This document shows positions 12,572 to 24,085 of a stretch of DNA of 64,000 nucleotides, piece after piece. The notes beneath the pieces were generated by a model. It had not been told where the DNA came from. It did not search any database and saw nothing but the letters and a program-made list of their open reading frames with translations. Position numbers and translations under genes: made by a program. Origin of the DNA: Krasilnikovozyma curviuscula (Eukaryota > Basidiomycota > Tremellomycetes > Cystofilobasidiales > Mrakiaceae); NCBI GenBank assembly GCA_014825775.1, contig MVAQ01000003.1, forward strand, positions 186,001 to 250,000. The letters run 5' to 3'. The stretch's first letter is position 1. Each line of letters opens with the position of its first letter.

Positions 12572-15500
12572 AGTAAGCTTCCTTCTAAAGCATTGACCAA
12601 TGTCAGAATTCAGAAGCTAATATTATGACACCTTTCCTTCTGCAGTGTCTGCTCCAGAAACTTTCGGGTATGTAGCCTTTCACAATCCCAGAATCGAACT
12701 TTCTGGAGATTGTTGAAAAAGTACGAGGATGGAATGACTGACTTTACTTCTCTTTCTGTCTCGTTTCCCTACTTGACTCTGTAACTTTTCTGCTGTAGTT
12801 TCCAAGCTGAGATCTCTCAGTTGCTTGGTGAGTACAAGAGCCAACTTTTTTTCCCCTCAAGGTCCGGTTGCTGACAACCTATTTCTTTTCTCTTTCACTG
12901 CGCAATTTTTTACTCCTTCACTCTCTCAGATTTGATCATCAACACCTTCTACTCGAACAAGGAAATCTTCTTGAGAGAATTGATCTCCAACGTGCGTAAC
13001 ATATCACACTCTACACTTTGTCTTGATCCAAGTATCCTGATAATCATTATTCCAATCTGTTCATTGCTTCTCTTTGTTTCATCTACACATACTCTATCAT
13101 TTTGAGGTTATCAGGGTTCTGATGCTCTTGATAAGATCCGTTACTCTGCCCTTACCGACCCATCTCAACTCGACAGCGAAAAGGAGCTGTACATCCGAAT
13201 CACCCCAAACAAGGAGGAAAAGACCCTGACCATCAGAGATACCGGTATTGGTATGACCAAGGCCGACTTGGTTAACAACCTCGGTACGATCGCCAAGGTT
13301 AGTTTTTTTCAATCCCTTCAACCTAGAGGCTTTGCGACGGGGGGCCTGACTTGGTCCTTAATTTTTCTACTCCATTAGTCTGGTACAAAATCTTTCATGG
13401 AGGCTCTCTCTTCTGGAGCTGATATCTCCATGATCGGTCAATTCGGTGTCGGTAAGTGATTTTACGACTTCTCGCGATATGTATTTCAACCTGTTGACAC
13501 CCTCCCGCCGGGCTCCAGGTTTCTACTCCGCATACCTCGTTGCTGATAAGGTGCAAGTGACTACTAAGCACAATGATGACGAGCAGTATATCTGGGAGTC
13601 TGCTGCCGGTGGAACTTTCACCATCACCCCAGACACCACTGGACCTCCTCTCGGAAGAGGTTCTGCCCTCAAACTGTGGTTGAAGGAGGATCAATTGGAG
13701 TACCTGGACGAGAAGAAAATCAAAGAGATCGTCAAGAAGCACTCTGAGTTCATCTCTTACCCAATCCAATTGGTTGTTGAGAAGGAGGTTGAGAAGGTGA
13801 GTGTTGTGCATCCATTTCTTGCGTTCCATTACCCAGTCTCTGACATTTTCTTTTGTGATTGTCAATCATCAGGATGTTGAGGAAGAGGAAGAGGAGGAAG
13901 TCAAGAAGGACGGTGAGGAATCCAAGATCGAGGAAATCGAGGATGAGGACAAGCCAAAGGAGAAGAAGACCAAGAAGGTCAAGGAAGTGAGTGAAAATCC
14001 CATCTTGTTTCTTTATTATGTTAATAACTTCGAGTCCATCTGCAAACTTAGGTCACCGTCGAGAACGAGGAGCTTAACAAGACCAAGCCTCTTTGGACCA
14101 GAAACCCACAGGAAGTTACTCCAGAAGAGTATTCCTCCTTCTACAAGTCCCTCTCTAACGACTGGGAAGACCACCTTGCTGTCAAGCACTTCTCCGTTGA
14201 AGGTCAGCTCGAGTTCAAGGCCATCATTTACGTTCCCAAGAGGGCTCCATTCGACTTGTTTGAGTCCAAGAAGAAGAGGAACAACATCAAGCTTTACGTT
14301 AGACGTGTCTTCATCATGGACGACTGTGAAGACTTGATTCCAGAGTACTTGAACTTCGTCAGAGGTATCGTCGACTCTGAAGATTTGCCATTGAACATTT
14401 CTAGAGAAACTCTCCAACAAAACAAGATCCTTAAGGTCATCAGAAAGGTTAGTTCTGTTCCCTCATTGAACCTCATGCAACACCTTTCTGACAACTTTTT
14501 CTGTCCCTTTTGAACAGAACATCGTGAAGAAGTGTATGGACATGTTCTCTGAGATTGCCGAGGACAAGGACAACTTCGCCAAATTCTACGAAGCCTTCGG
14601 AAAGAACTTGAAGCTCGGTATCCACGAGGATGCTCAAAATAGATCCAAGCTCGCCGAGTTCTTGAGATTCTACTCCACCAAGTCCACTGAGGAGCAGACC
14701 TCCCTCAAGGGTGCGTTCTGACCATGGTTGCTACAATCCTTGCGTTAACTGACACATTTCTTCTACTTCCTTAGACTACATCACCAGAAAGCCAGAGATC
14801 CAAAAATCCATCTACTACTTGACTGGTGAATCCCTCTCCTCTGTCAGGGACTCTCCATTCTTGGAGGTTCTCAAGAAGAAGGGCTTCGAAGTCTTGCTCC
14901 TTGTCGACCCAATTGACGAGTACGCCGTTACTCAGCTCAAGGAGTTCGATGGTTTGAAGTTGGTTTGTGTTTCCAAGGAAGGTTTGGAACTTGAAGAGAC
15001 CGACGAGGAGAAGGCTGAGCGTGAAGCGTGCGTCATTATCTTTGAGCTGCTTTATTCCACACCAATGTTACTGACATATGTTTGTACCTAATTTAGCGAG
15101 ATTGCCCAATTCGAAGACCTCTGCAAGGCCATCAAGGAATCCCTTGGTGACAAGGTCGAGAAGGTCGTCGTTTCCAACCGTATTACCGAATCCCCATGTG
15201 TGTTGGTCACTGGTCAATTCGGTTGGTCTTCCAACATGGAGAGAATTATGAAGGCTCAAGCTCTCCGTGACTCATCAATGTCGTCTTACATGGCTTCAAA
15301 GAAGACCATGGAACTCAACCCTCACAATCCAATCATCAAGGAGCTCAAGAACAAGGTCGCTGAGGACAAGGCTGATAAGACCGTTCGAGACTTGACTTTC
15401 TTGCTCTATGAAACCGCTTTGGTAAGCGTCGTCAAATAAGCCCTTACCTTAAACCGACGCTGACCCTTTGTTATCCCTTTTGAACTGAACAGCTCACCTC

Positions 15501-15761
15501 TGGCTTCACCCTCGATGACCCAAGCAGCTTCGCCTCGCGTATCAACCGAATGATCTCTTTGGGTCTCTCAATTGATGAATCTGAGCTCCCATCGGAATCT
15601 GCTGCCGCACCTGCCGCTGAGGACGCCGTGCCTGAGCTCGTTGATGCCGAGTCAAAGATGGAGGAAGTTGACGTGAGTTTTTTTCTACTTTGCTTTCAAG
15701 CTCTTAATCTGCAATCAATTCCCTATTGACTGACAATAATCTTGCTTCGCTCCTCCAGTAA
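12572..15761 (+). CDS. HSP90: Cytosolic HSP90 molecular chaperone
   Basis: ATP-dependent chaperone for kinases, receptors and other clients. Mature start [20 protein letters not shown] is followed by the GHKL ATPase motifs ([53 protein letters not shown]), a charged acidic linker (about residues 215-265), the middle domain ([32 protein letters not shown]) and the C-terminal MEEVD tail that docks TPR co-chaperones, which marks the cytosolic form. Length about 700 residues is normal. The 5' end is fragmented: the start codon is split, A at 12572 and TG at 12646-12647, by intron 12573-12645; exons of 22 nt (12646-12667) and 29 nt (12799-12827) follow. A final intron (15673-15758) separates the GAC codon of MEEVD from the TAA stop at 15759-15761. 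Confidence 0.96.
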
Positions 15762-16402
15762 ACAGTAAATACACATAATATAAACAGTTAGAAAAAATTT
15801 AACGGGCATCCATCATGAAGAACTTCTGGCCTTGTTGCTTTGTGGTTTGAGATTTATTTCCATTCTCTTATTTGTCCAGATTTGAAAGTACGTTAGATGA
15901 CTGCAGACCCTGATGCGGGTCAACGACGGTACGACAACGGACGATCAGTACGCATTGAAAACTTATGGAGACATACGTTCTTGAAAAACTGGACAATATT
16001 GTCTATATAATCGTTTGGTGCTGCTGTAATGCTCCGACAGGACGCGTCGTCGGTGTGAAATTGTGTTTCGGTCAAGTCTCAAATAAGGTTTCAGCGTTTA
16101 TCTGTAGTAATTGCGAGCGCTTTGCCAATAGAACGCCTCCCGCCTTTTCTGTAACTTTGAACCAGCACGCACTACCAATCTTCCCTTTCCTCCACCAAAA
16201 GATAGAGGCTGCCCACAATAGCTCGTTCTAGGACTGGTCTCTACAACGATACCACGAACTTTGGGATTTGCACTCAGGCTAGGGCCACCATCTGGCTCAG
16301 AGGATGCCTCAGCGTCTATATCTTGACTGGTATGAGGATTGTAGGGTGTCCTACAGAGTAAGTGGGCCGCTCTGAGAGGCCATCGAGTCCATTTTGGAAT
16401 AA
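15762..16402. other. Intergenic region between HSP90 and the alpha/beta hydrolase
   Basis: About 640 bp containing the HSP90 3' UTR and the promoter of the next gene. No protein, RNA gene or repeat recognised. The next gene's true start could lie slightly upstream of 16403. Confidence 0.5.
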
Positions 16403-17775
16403 ATGGGCTCACCGTCTTGGCTAATTCCTTGCTGCGGTCCTCAGGTTATCACACCTACCTCAAATGATGCAAATGAGATAGACCACTCAGTCGGTGATCG
16501 ATCCTATTATGAAGACATGAAGGTAACGACTGATACAGCTCATCTTTTATGCTTCTACCGTGCAGAGACCCACGGTCGTCTGGAGGTATCCCCTGTTCAT
16601 GGGGTGTTGGTTTTTTGAGTCACAGCTCAATCGGACCTCTGATCTCATGTTATATAACCAGTAAGAACTCTCCTCTGTGTGACACCTGTGGCATTAATTG
16701 ACGGTGTGATCTTCGAAGTGTGATCATTGACTCGCCTGGACATGGGCACGGAAGCTGTGGACCAGTATTCAATCTGGTAGAAGCACCTAGTGAAGTCTTC
16801 ATAAAGATCTTTAAGAAGCTAGGAATCACCAAAGCCTCCCTCGTCTGTGTGGGCGCTTCAATCCCGATCGCGCTGGATTTTGCTTCTCACAACCCAGACC
16901 TTGTGAACAGCGTTCAAATCATCTCCATCAACAGTACCAAGGAGTTCGATGATGAAGAAAGTGCTATGGTTGAATCTGGAATCAGAGATGTTATCCAGGC
17001 ATACACAGATGCTGGGCTCAGGACTAGTGAGATAACAACGAAGGCCGAAATGGAAGCCGGCCTCGCCTTATACGAGTTATGCTTCAGTGACATCCCACCA
17101 AACCCAACAACAAATAGACTATGGCAGCTTTCTAGGCAGTGGGGTCTAGGTGTAGCAAGACGTTTTACAGGTACGCATTTTGAGAACCGATCTTTGCGAC
17201 GTTCAAGCTAAATCGAGTTTCTTCACTTGTTTTCGCTGAATAGCACTTGCAAGACAGAAGACACTTCTTGGGATTCTGGACTACAATCATGCATTCGACT
17301 ATACACAAATCAAGCTTCTGTGCCCCGTTCATGTCATCCGCGGTGAGAAGGACAACGTCACGAATCAAGCTGTGTTTACTAGAATGGTGTTGCTTTTGAA
17401 AAGTAACATGCCGCAACTCCAGGTGTCTTTGGTTCCTGAAGCACCACACGTAAGTATCACTCTAGCTCAGCTTCTAGAGATCTCTGACACCTTTGTTCTG
17501 CTCGCCAGTTTCTATCACTTACTCACCCCAAGACTGTTAACCAGCTTATTCTTTCATATTTACCACCGTCACCATCTCTTCCTGTAGATTTGCTACCGCA
17601 ACGTCTTCCTTTTGAAGACGAGGAAGAGAACGAGTTCAAGTGGGCCCCGACAGAACATGAATTTGACGAAGAAGAACCTCCTTCTCTCGACGGTGATATT
17701 AAAATCTTGGTAGAAGTCTTGCATAATAGCCCCATTCTAAAAGAAGGTGAAGAGATTGCGACTTGCATCAAGTAG
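16403..17775 (+). CDS. Alpha/beta-hydrolase fold protein of unknown substrate
   Basis: Exons read MGSPSWLIPCCGPQVITP..., then RPTVVWRYPLFMGCWFFESQ, then VIIDSPGHGHGSCGPVF, SLVCVGASIPIALDFASHNP and, near the end, KLLCPVHVIRGEKDNVTNQA and VSLVPEAPHFLSLTHP. This order (strand beta-4 IDSPGHG, nucleophile elbow, acid in GEKDN, histidine in APHF) is that of alpha/beta hydrolases. The nucleophile elbow is G-A-S-I-P rather than G-x-S-x-G, and the usual HG oxyanion motif after the first strand is absent. A charged C-terminal tail (FEDEEENEFKWAPTEHEFDE) ends at the stop at 17773-17775. Catalytic activity is therefore not certain; no specific family recognised. Confidence 0.7.
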
Positions 17776-17913
17776 CTGTCGGCGTTTGCTCTTGTTCTAA
17801 CGGATTTTCAGATTTTGGGCTTAAACTTCACGAATTTCATAGACTGTATCATATCGAATTAATCTCCCGATGTTATTAGTCACCTTTTTGCCAGCCAGTA
17901 GCACGGAACTCGG

Positions 17914-20900
17914 TCACAGTTGAGGACCTGGGCCGCTTGCTCCCCCAAAGGTGTCACCTCCCAGGCCGATATAACCAGACGAAGGGTTCGCAAACATGTG
18001 GAACCAGCTGTCATTCAGGCCGTCATCTGGTAATTGTCCATTTAGTAGGCCACCGATGTTAAAGCTTTGTGATCCGGAGGCGTTGCTGTCGAGGAGATCA
18101 AGAGGCAGTCCACTCTGTCCCGAAAGGTTGTTAAAGCCATACATAGACCATGGATCGAGATATAAGTTGACCAGATCGTTGTTGGGAAGCGAGAAAGGAC
18201 CTTGATCGATGGGAGCGGCAGGTGCGATAGTTGTGAAAGATGGTGCACTAGAACTAGTAGGCTCTGCGTTTGAGAGGAGTTCATCAATTGGTACCGGAGT
18301 CAGGTCATTCAAAATATCCAAGACCTTTCCCGCGAAGAGATATGTTGATTCCCAGTGCTTAAAGAACTTAGCACATACTCGCACCTCTGGGAGAACTAAC
18401 ATCAGCGATTGTGAAGAGAGCAAGTGAAAGATTTAGAACCATCCAACGTACCTTCCCGCCAACTTTCGCCCATAGCAAGACCGGATCGCTGACTAGCTGC
18501 GTTGTCCGCTAGGACGATGGTAGCATTGATTAAGGTCAACACAAATGGATTCACTGCCGCTGGGTCGATGATATGAGGTATCCTCTTCATCATGACACTT
18601 GTAACGTGGATGGAACTACGAGCGTATCTGGCACAGACTGGTTGACCCCAGTTAGTTTATTTTGCAGCCTTCTAAACATTGATAAAAAGGGAAGACCCTA
18701 CCTGCAACTGCACCGAGCGAAGCAGGTCCGCCTTGGCTCTTGATGACAGTCGATCGATGTATGTACACCTGAAAGCAAGTAACTCCATGAGAACAAAGGC
18801 GGTATAGAATGATTGTTGATAAAACCCACCATCGTTCCAAAGAAACCAATCTGCAACATTGCTTTCCGGGCGAACATCCGCTCATGTGGTTCCCCTTCGT
18901 TCCAGTGAAATTTCGAGGGGAGGTTTTTCAGCCAGACTTGAAGCTGACTTTCGACATCTGACTCTTTCGCAGGATGGTCTGGAATATACTGGTGGAATAA
19001 CAGCATGTTAGCCAGCAAATTATACAGAAGCCCAGCTTGATCAGGTCTCATAAGTGAAATTAAAGACTCACAAGTTTGGAGCCGAGATGAATGACATCTG
19101 TGAGCTTCACCATCAGTACCAAATGTTGAACTGCTAGCTCCATATCAGTCCCCTTTTCTTCTTCGAGAACGGATGGCAAAGGGATATCGTAGCTAACAAA
19201 CAGAACCCTCATCAATACGTATGGTGGTAAAGTGCATAACTATTAAATAATAAACACTGACTGTTGAGGAGATTGGAAAATACTAGGCTTTCCAACACCA
19301 GCAGATGCTTCTCGGTAGATGTACAGCAAGTTCCAAAATGCCCGACGATTCATTTCAACTCGAACGACATCTTGTTGGCGATCGTTCTGGAAGGTGTAGC
19401 CCTGAGAAGTCAAACAGAAGGATTTAGTTTGATAGGAAGCAACCGAGGCGTTCAAAAGATGCGAAATCTACCATGTCCATAGCTTGAAGAATACCCCACG
19501 AACTGACAATCCATTCACTGCTGCTGAACGGTCCACCGGATAAGAAGATCGCCAGCAACACGCTGATCTGCAGTGATTCTACTCCGGGTGATAGGAAAGG
19601 GCTCTCATGGGCTGACTTAAACCTTACGTAGAAGAGCCATCCTTTAGAGAGTCCAGATTCAGGATCGAAAAAGACTCTTGGATCATCGCTAAACTTGGAA
19701 GCAATCGCGCAAATGAGCAGCAATTTACATATGAATCTCGTTTCCCCTAGCCTCGTCGCGAGCTCTTCTTCAAGGATACGGCGAATAAAGAGAGGCCGAT
19801 AAGGATTGATTCTGGAGAAATAGATTTCAATGAGATCGTTCAGGAGGTCCTACAGAAAACAGGATATGTGTTAGCTGAATCCACTGTGTGTGTGGTCGCA
19901 GTCAATGGTTCGGTTCAAAATGCTCACAGGCGGGGGTAAGAGTAACTGAGGAGCAGCGGCAGGAGCTGGTACACCGCTGATTTCCCAACTAGGAGCTTCC
20001 CAAAATGTCGAGCGTCGAATGCGAGAATTGTCTATTCTCCCTGGATGCACAGTTTCGACTGAAGATGCAGAAGGATTCAGTTCAGAGCGAGACTTTTGGA
20101 CGAAATGTAACATCTCTGAGGGACAGCTTACCGAACTTGAACTGAAAGGGGAAATGTTAAAGGAAGAACCTGTTAGAAAGAGCGTCAAAAGTCAAAAGTT
20201 GAACAATCACGCACCGTATTGCCTTCTCCAAAGAAAGCCCTTTCCCCCGCCTTTCGCTCCTTCATCCCATCACCGAAAGCCACATCATCAGCTTCATCCG
20301 TCGCAGTAGACTGGTTTCCATAAGGGGATTCACCGTTGACTGCAGCATTGGCCAACATCGATAGTGGAGTTGGTGGCTTGATAATAGAGGTCGACGCCTT
20401 AGGTGGATCCTGAACTGGTTGCGACGAGCCTTTTCTTCCAGCTTGAATCCCTCCATTTAGCTCAATCATCGAAGGAATTTGTCTGTCTTTGTTCCATCGA
20501 CTAAGATCGACGGCAGTACCAGCACCAAATGTTGCCTTATCGAATTTCCGGCCAACTTGAACGGAGAAGTCTTCGCCAGGGTGGAGAGATTCAAGAAGCA
20601 AGTCCATTGCTTTCATCCTGATTTCTAGAGACTCTACATATCCTCGAGGAGGCGCTCTCCTCTTCGATGACTCCAAGAACTCACAGCTATAAAATTACAC
20701 GTTAAGGAGCTTTCCCACAAGGAATGGGAAGGATTTGAAGAAGGACTTACGTTACCTTGGCCTCAGAGCAATTAGTACAAGACAACGTTTCACCATCAGC
20801 TACTCGCATGTCAAAGATGTCACACCTTGTCAACTCGAGTCAGTATGTCATTATGCAGGAGGACGAGTTTGTCTGAAGGTGTGGTGGGCCTTACTTGACC

Positions 20901-21141
20901 TTTCTTCTTCTACTCAAATCAGCAAATAGTGAGAAGAGTAAGAAGCAGAGGATGGAACCATATTCGAAGCAATAGCTACACACCTGCATACATCACACTG
21001 AGAGTTTGAAAATGGATGAGCAAATCTTTCGGAAACATGACGCAGAGGAAACACTGCTGCACTCACTGCTCTGTTGATCTTCCTCTTCTTCCTTGGTTGC
21101 CCAAGTCCAATCTCATACTGCTCGTCTTCGTCGCTAGACAT
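17914..21141 (-). CDS. Zn(II)2Cys6 fungal-type transcription factor
   Basis: Predicted nuclear regulator. The N-terminus has a basic stretch (QPRKKRKINRA) followed by a binuclear zinc cluster with cysteines in CDVCRRRKVKC, then a 14-residue loop, then CTNCSEAKVTC; all six cysteines are present. The cluster is encoded across exons of 14 nt (20984-20997) and 15 nt (20895-20909). Behind it comes a linker (ESLEIRMKAMDLLLESLHPG), then the fungal_trans regulatory domain: FICKLLLICAIASKFSDDPR, WIVSSWGILQAMDM, RRAFWNLLYIYREASAGVGK and YDIPLPSVLEEE. The C-terminus is Gly/Ser/Pro rich (FGGASGPGPQL). About nine introns. It lies downstream of, and on the same strand as, an MFS exporter and shares a promoter inverted repeat with it. 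Confidence 0.88.
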
Positions 21142-21591
21142 CTTCTTAAAGGATCTTACAGAAATGAATCCTCGTCGGTCGCTGAAGAAAAACGCTGATG
21201 ACAGATTCTTTCAGCCCAAAGAAATGAAGCTGATAGAAGATCTCTCAAATTGCAGACATACAGATTTCTACTCAGCACTCAGTATGGCTATGACTGGATT
21301 GTTGTCCGCTTGAGTGCTTGGGCGTGGGGGCGGAATCCAGCTCACGTCGTCCGTCGCGCCGACGACGACAAGGCCTGCCGTGGCGCCTAGTTGGTTTTCC
21401 GGTAGGTTTTAAAACCGATCAGGACATTCAGATTGTACCCAGGATCCAGGAGAATAATAATAAAAAGTTGTGTTGGTCTTGAAAACATTTCAGTGAAATT
21501 TGCAAAGTTACTGGGTTTGTCTCAAATAAGCTGTTTCTACAGGGGTAAAGAACGATATCTATTATATAACAGTAAGTATTTTCTAGAAGTT
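21142..21591 (-). promoter_or_regulatory. Promoter region of the Zn2Cys6 regulator
   Basis: About 450 bp between the MFS stop and the regulator start. It contains a GC-rich block at 21327-21390 with a GTGGGGGCGG run and the inverted repeat listed separately. No coding sequence. Confidence 0.5.
21352..21364. promoter_or_regulatory. Inverted repeat CGTCG-CGC-CGACG upstream of the regulator gene
   Basis: Perfect 5-bp arms with a 3-nt spacer, about 211 bp upstream of the regulator ATG at 21141. Also contains CCG-N5-CCG (21351-21361), the half-site type read by zinc-cluster proteins. The same core recurs upstream of the neighbouring MFS gene at 24072-24085. Confidence 0.45.
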
Positions 21592-23925
21592 CTATCTCTT
21601 TGTAAGCTGTTCTGGTGTGTGTAAATCTATCGCCATCTTTGAGCGGGCACGAAGATTAGGTCCGAAGACTAACATCAAAACAAGCCGCTCAGCCCATGTT
21701 ACTTTATGAGATCGCGGACCTTGTGACTCACCAAAGAAGAGGAAAGGAATGCATCCCATCGCCGCAGCAAGGCATCCCAGGGTTAAGCAAGTGTAGTTGA
21801 CCCCAAGACTGGCAAACATTTGCGGGACGCTGAATGGCAATCCCGCTGCAAAAATACTTCGAAGTAACGTGTTGCTGGCCAGAGCTGAGGCTGCGTGAAG
21901 GGTGTAAGCATCGATCAAATAGTTGATTCCGGACTTTTGCAAGAAAACGGAAGAAGTTAGATGGTCAACAGCCAGGGAAAAGTTGCGCGATGAGGGCTCA
22001 CCTGGAAAATGAGCAGGAACGAGCTGCCAATGAAACCCAGCCCGACTACCTTTCCTGCCGGTGGTGCGAATCCAAGCAGAAAAAAACCAGCTGGGAACAG
22101 CATACCTCCCAACACTTTAAAACAGGAGGGTCAACTTGTGTGATCAGGGACATCTGTCACTTGGGCTGCGTACTCACTCATGAGGGGTAATCTCATCTCT
22201 GGTCGAGCGGCTCCTCCGTGAGAGTCCAAGTGCGGTGCGAAGACATAAGTTGCGTAGCCGAGATTAAGACCAGCTGAAATTAAGCATCCAACGAATGTAG
22301 CTAGGAAGGTGAGACTACTCTCAACCTCAGTCCATCCATGGTGTTTGACAAATATCTCTGGAACTGCAGCGAAGAGCTAGGTAGGATACAGATGAGTTAG
22401 CGTTGCACTAAGCATTTCTATTGAGAAACTTTTAGTTGAAAATGAAAAGAAAAAACTCACCAGGTACAAGATTCCGTAGGTGAAGGAGTTGTACAGGCAG
22501 ATAAGAAAGACCATTGGCTCCCTAACTAGCATCTGGAGCGGACGAGCGATGTTCTTTTCGAGCACGTTTGATACCGAGCGTTCGACCATCTCGTGTGATG
22601 AGTGAAGCTGCCATTTCCCAGTTTTCATTCTCAGTCTGGCTGCTTTACGAGTAAGGAGGACAGGAGCGAATGTTTCCGGGACAAACAGGACCGCCAGAGT
22701 GAGGATGAAGGAGGTGAAGATGACAACCAGATACTAGCGAGGAGGCAGAAGTTATCAGCAGAGGTAAAGCTTCCAAGCACCATGCGTAAAAATTACCATT
22801 GTCCATCTCCATCCGAGGTAAGATTCACAAACAGAAGCTCCAATTAGAGGACCTGGGCAGAAAGGAACAGGGCGAAGGTCAGCAATGGATCGCAGCCTGA
22901 CGCAGCGATGCACAACAAACTACCCACCAAGAGTGGGACCACCAACAACAGCGAGAGAGTAGAACACCACAGCAGTTGCTCTCGAACGCTGATCAAACAT
23001 ATCTGCAAGAGCTCCTCCAACCTATTCCCAAAAATGATCACAGTCAGCAAGGTGCCAGAGAACAGTCCGAACAGCTTTTGAAGAGAAGAATCACATTGGT
23101 AACAGGAGCAGAAGCGAAAAAGCCACCAAAGAATCTTGTGATAAAGATACTCTGAACATCTTTTGAGACCGCTGTTCCAGCGGAGAAGCAGATGAAGAGG
23201 AAGACCGGGATCAAGACAGCAATTTTCCTCCCGTAGATCTCAGAGGCTGGTCCCCAAATGACAGGGCCGAAGATGTAGCCTGCGATGAACAAGGATGTAC
23301 CGAGGATCGAGGTTTCCTCGTTGAGTCCATAGTCCGCTGCTATATAGCTGGTTGCGGAGGAGAAAATGGAGCTTGAGAGTCCAGAACACATGGTAACCAT
23401 ACCGAGAAGTACTAGAAGGCATAACTCAGTATTAGGAGACAGCTTGAAGACAGTCATGAAAAACTGTATTTACCTGTGACGGTATACTTGTATCCTGTAT
23501 TCCAGTTCTTTGGGTTCTCAGGCTGGTAAACAACACGAGGTGCATCAGTATTGATATGCAAAAGAACCGCTTTGACTACAGCCACTTACATCACTCTTGG
23601 AATCCCAAAGTACAATGTTATCCTTCCATTCCCTCTCCTCAGCTGGTACAACCATTGTCGTCGTTCTCGTGATCGTCCTGCGAGTCAGAGCAGTAGGCAA
23701 TTGATTCTCCTCATCCCGGTGGGCCATCGTTACATCTGACCCTTCGCCTGCATCTTCACCTTCCTCATCAATGATTCTCTCCGAAGCGTAGTCTGGTTGA
23801 AGGAAGGCTGAGGAATGCTCGTCCGGTAAATGGAGAGAGTCGATGTGCTCTATAGGGATCGAACGAGTTCGGGAGGGTACTGGAGCTAAAGGCGTGGTTG
23901 CGGTTGGTTTCTCGGGGTCTGACAT
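21592..23925 (-). CDS. MFS transporter, DHA1 (drug:H+ antiporter / polyamine exporter type)
   Basis: Predicted plasma-membrane exporter. A hydrophilic, acidic N-terminal tail of about 125 residues (MSDPEKPTATTPL..., ending VLWDSKSDPENPKNW-type sequence before the first helix) is typical of fungal Flr1/Tpo-like DHA1 proteins. Helices follow with MVTMCSGLSSSIFSSATSYI, the motif-A loop WGPASEIYGRKIAVL, and FITRFFGGFFASAPVTN, then PLIGASVCE-type segments. The C-terminal exon has FASLGVNYTCLTLGCLAAAM and a cytosolic tail SHKVTWAERLVLMLVFGPN ending IDLHTPEQLTKR. About nine exons. The gene lies upstream of the Zn2Cys6 regulator on the same strand. Substrate not determinable; drugs, toxins or polyamines are family-level guesses. 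Confidence 0.88.
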
Positions 23926-23973
23926 GGTCGAATAAGTTGGTGGGGCTTCATCTTAAAAGGTTTGTGAGCTCTT

Positions 23974-23982
23974 CTTTTTATA
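23974..23982 (-). promoter_or_regulatory. TATA box of the MFS exporter gene
   Basis: TATAAAAAG on the minus strand, about 50 bp upstream of the ATG at 23925. Confidence 0.55.
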
Positions 23983-24071
23983 CAACGAGTGAAAGAGAAA
24001 GATACTGAGCAATGACGATTGTGGCGTCCGAACGGCGAAGTTCAAGCCCATTCCATGCAGCAGAAATAGCA

Positions 24072-24085
24072 GCGTCGGGCGACGC
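24072..24085. promoter_or_regulatory. Inverted repeat GCGTCG-GG-CGACGC upstream of the MFS exporter
   Basis: Perfect 6-bp arms with a 2-nt spacer, about 147 bp upstream of the MFS ATG. It shares the CGTCG/CGACG core with the repeat upstream of the adjacent Zn2Cys6 regulator, suggesting a common operator. Confidence 0.5.
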
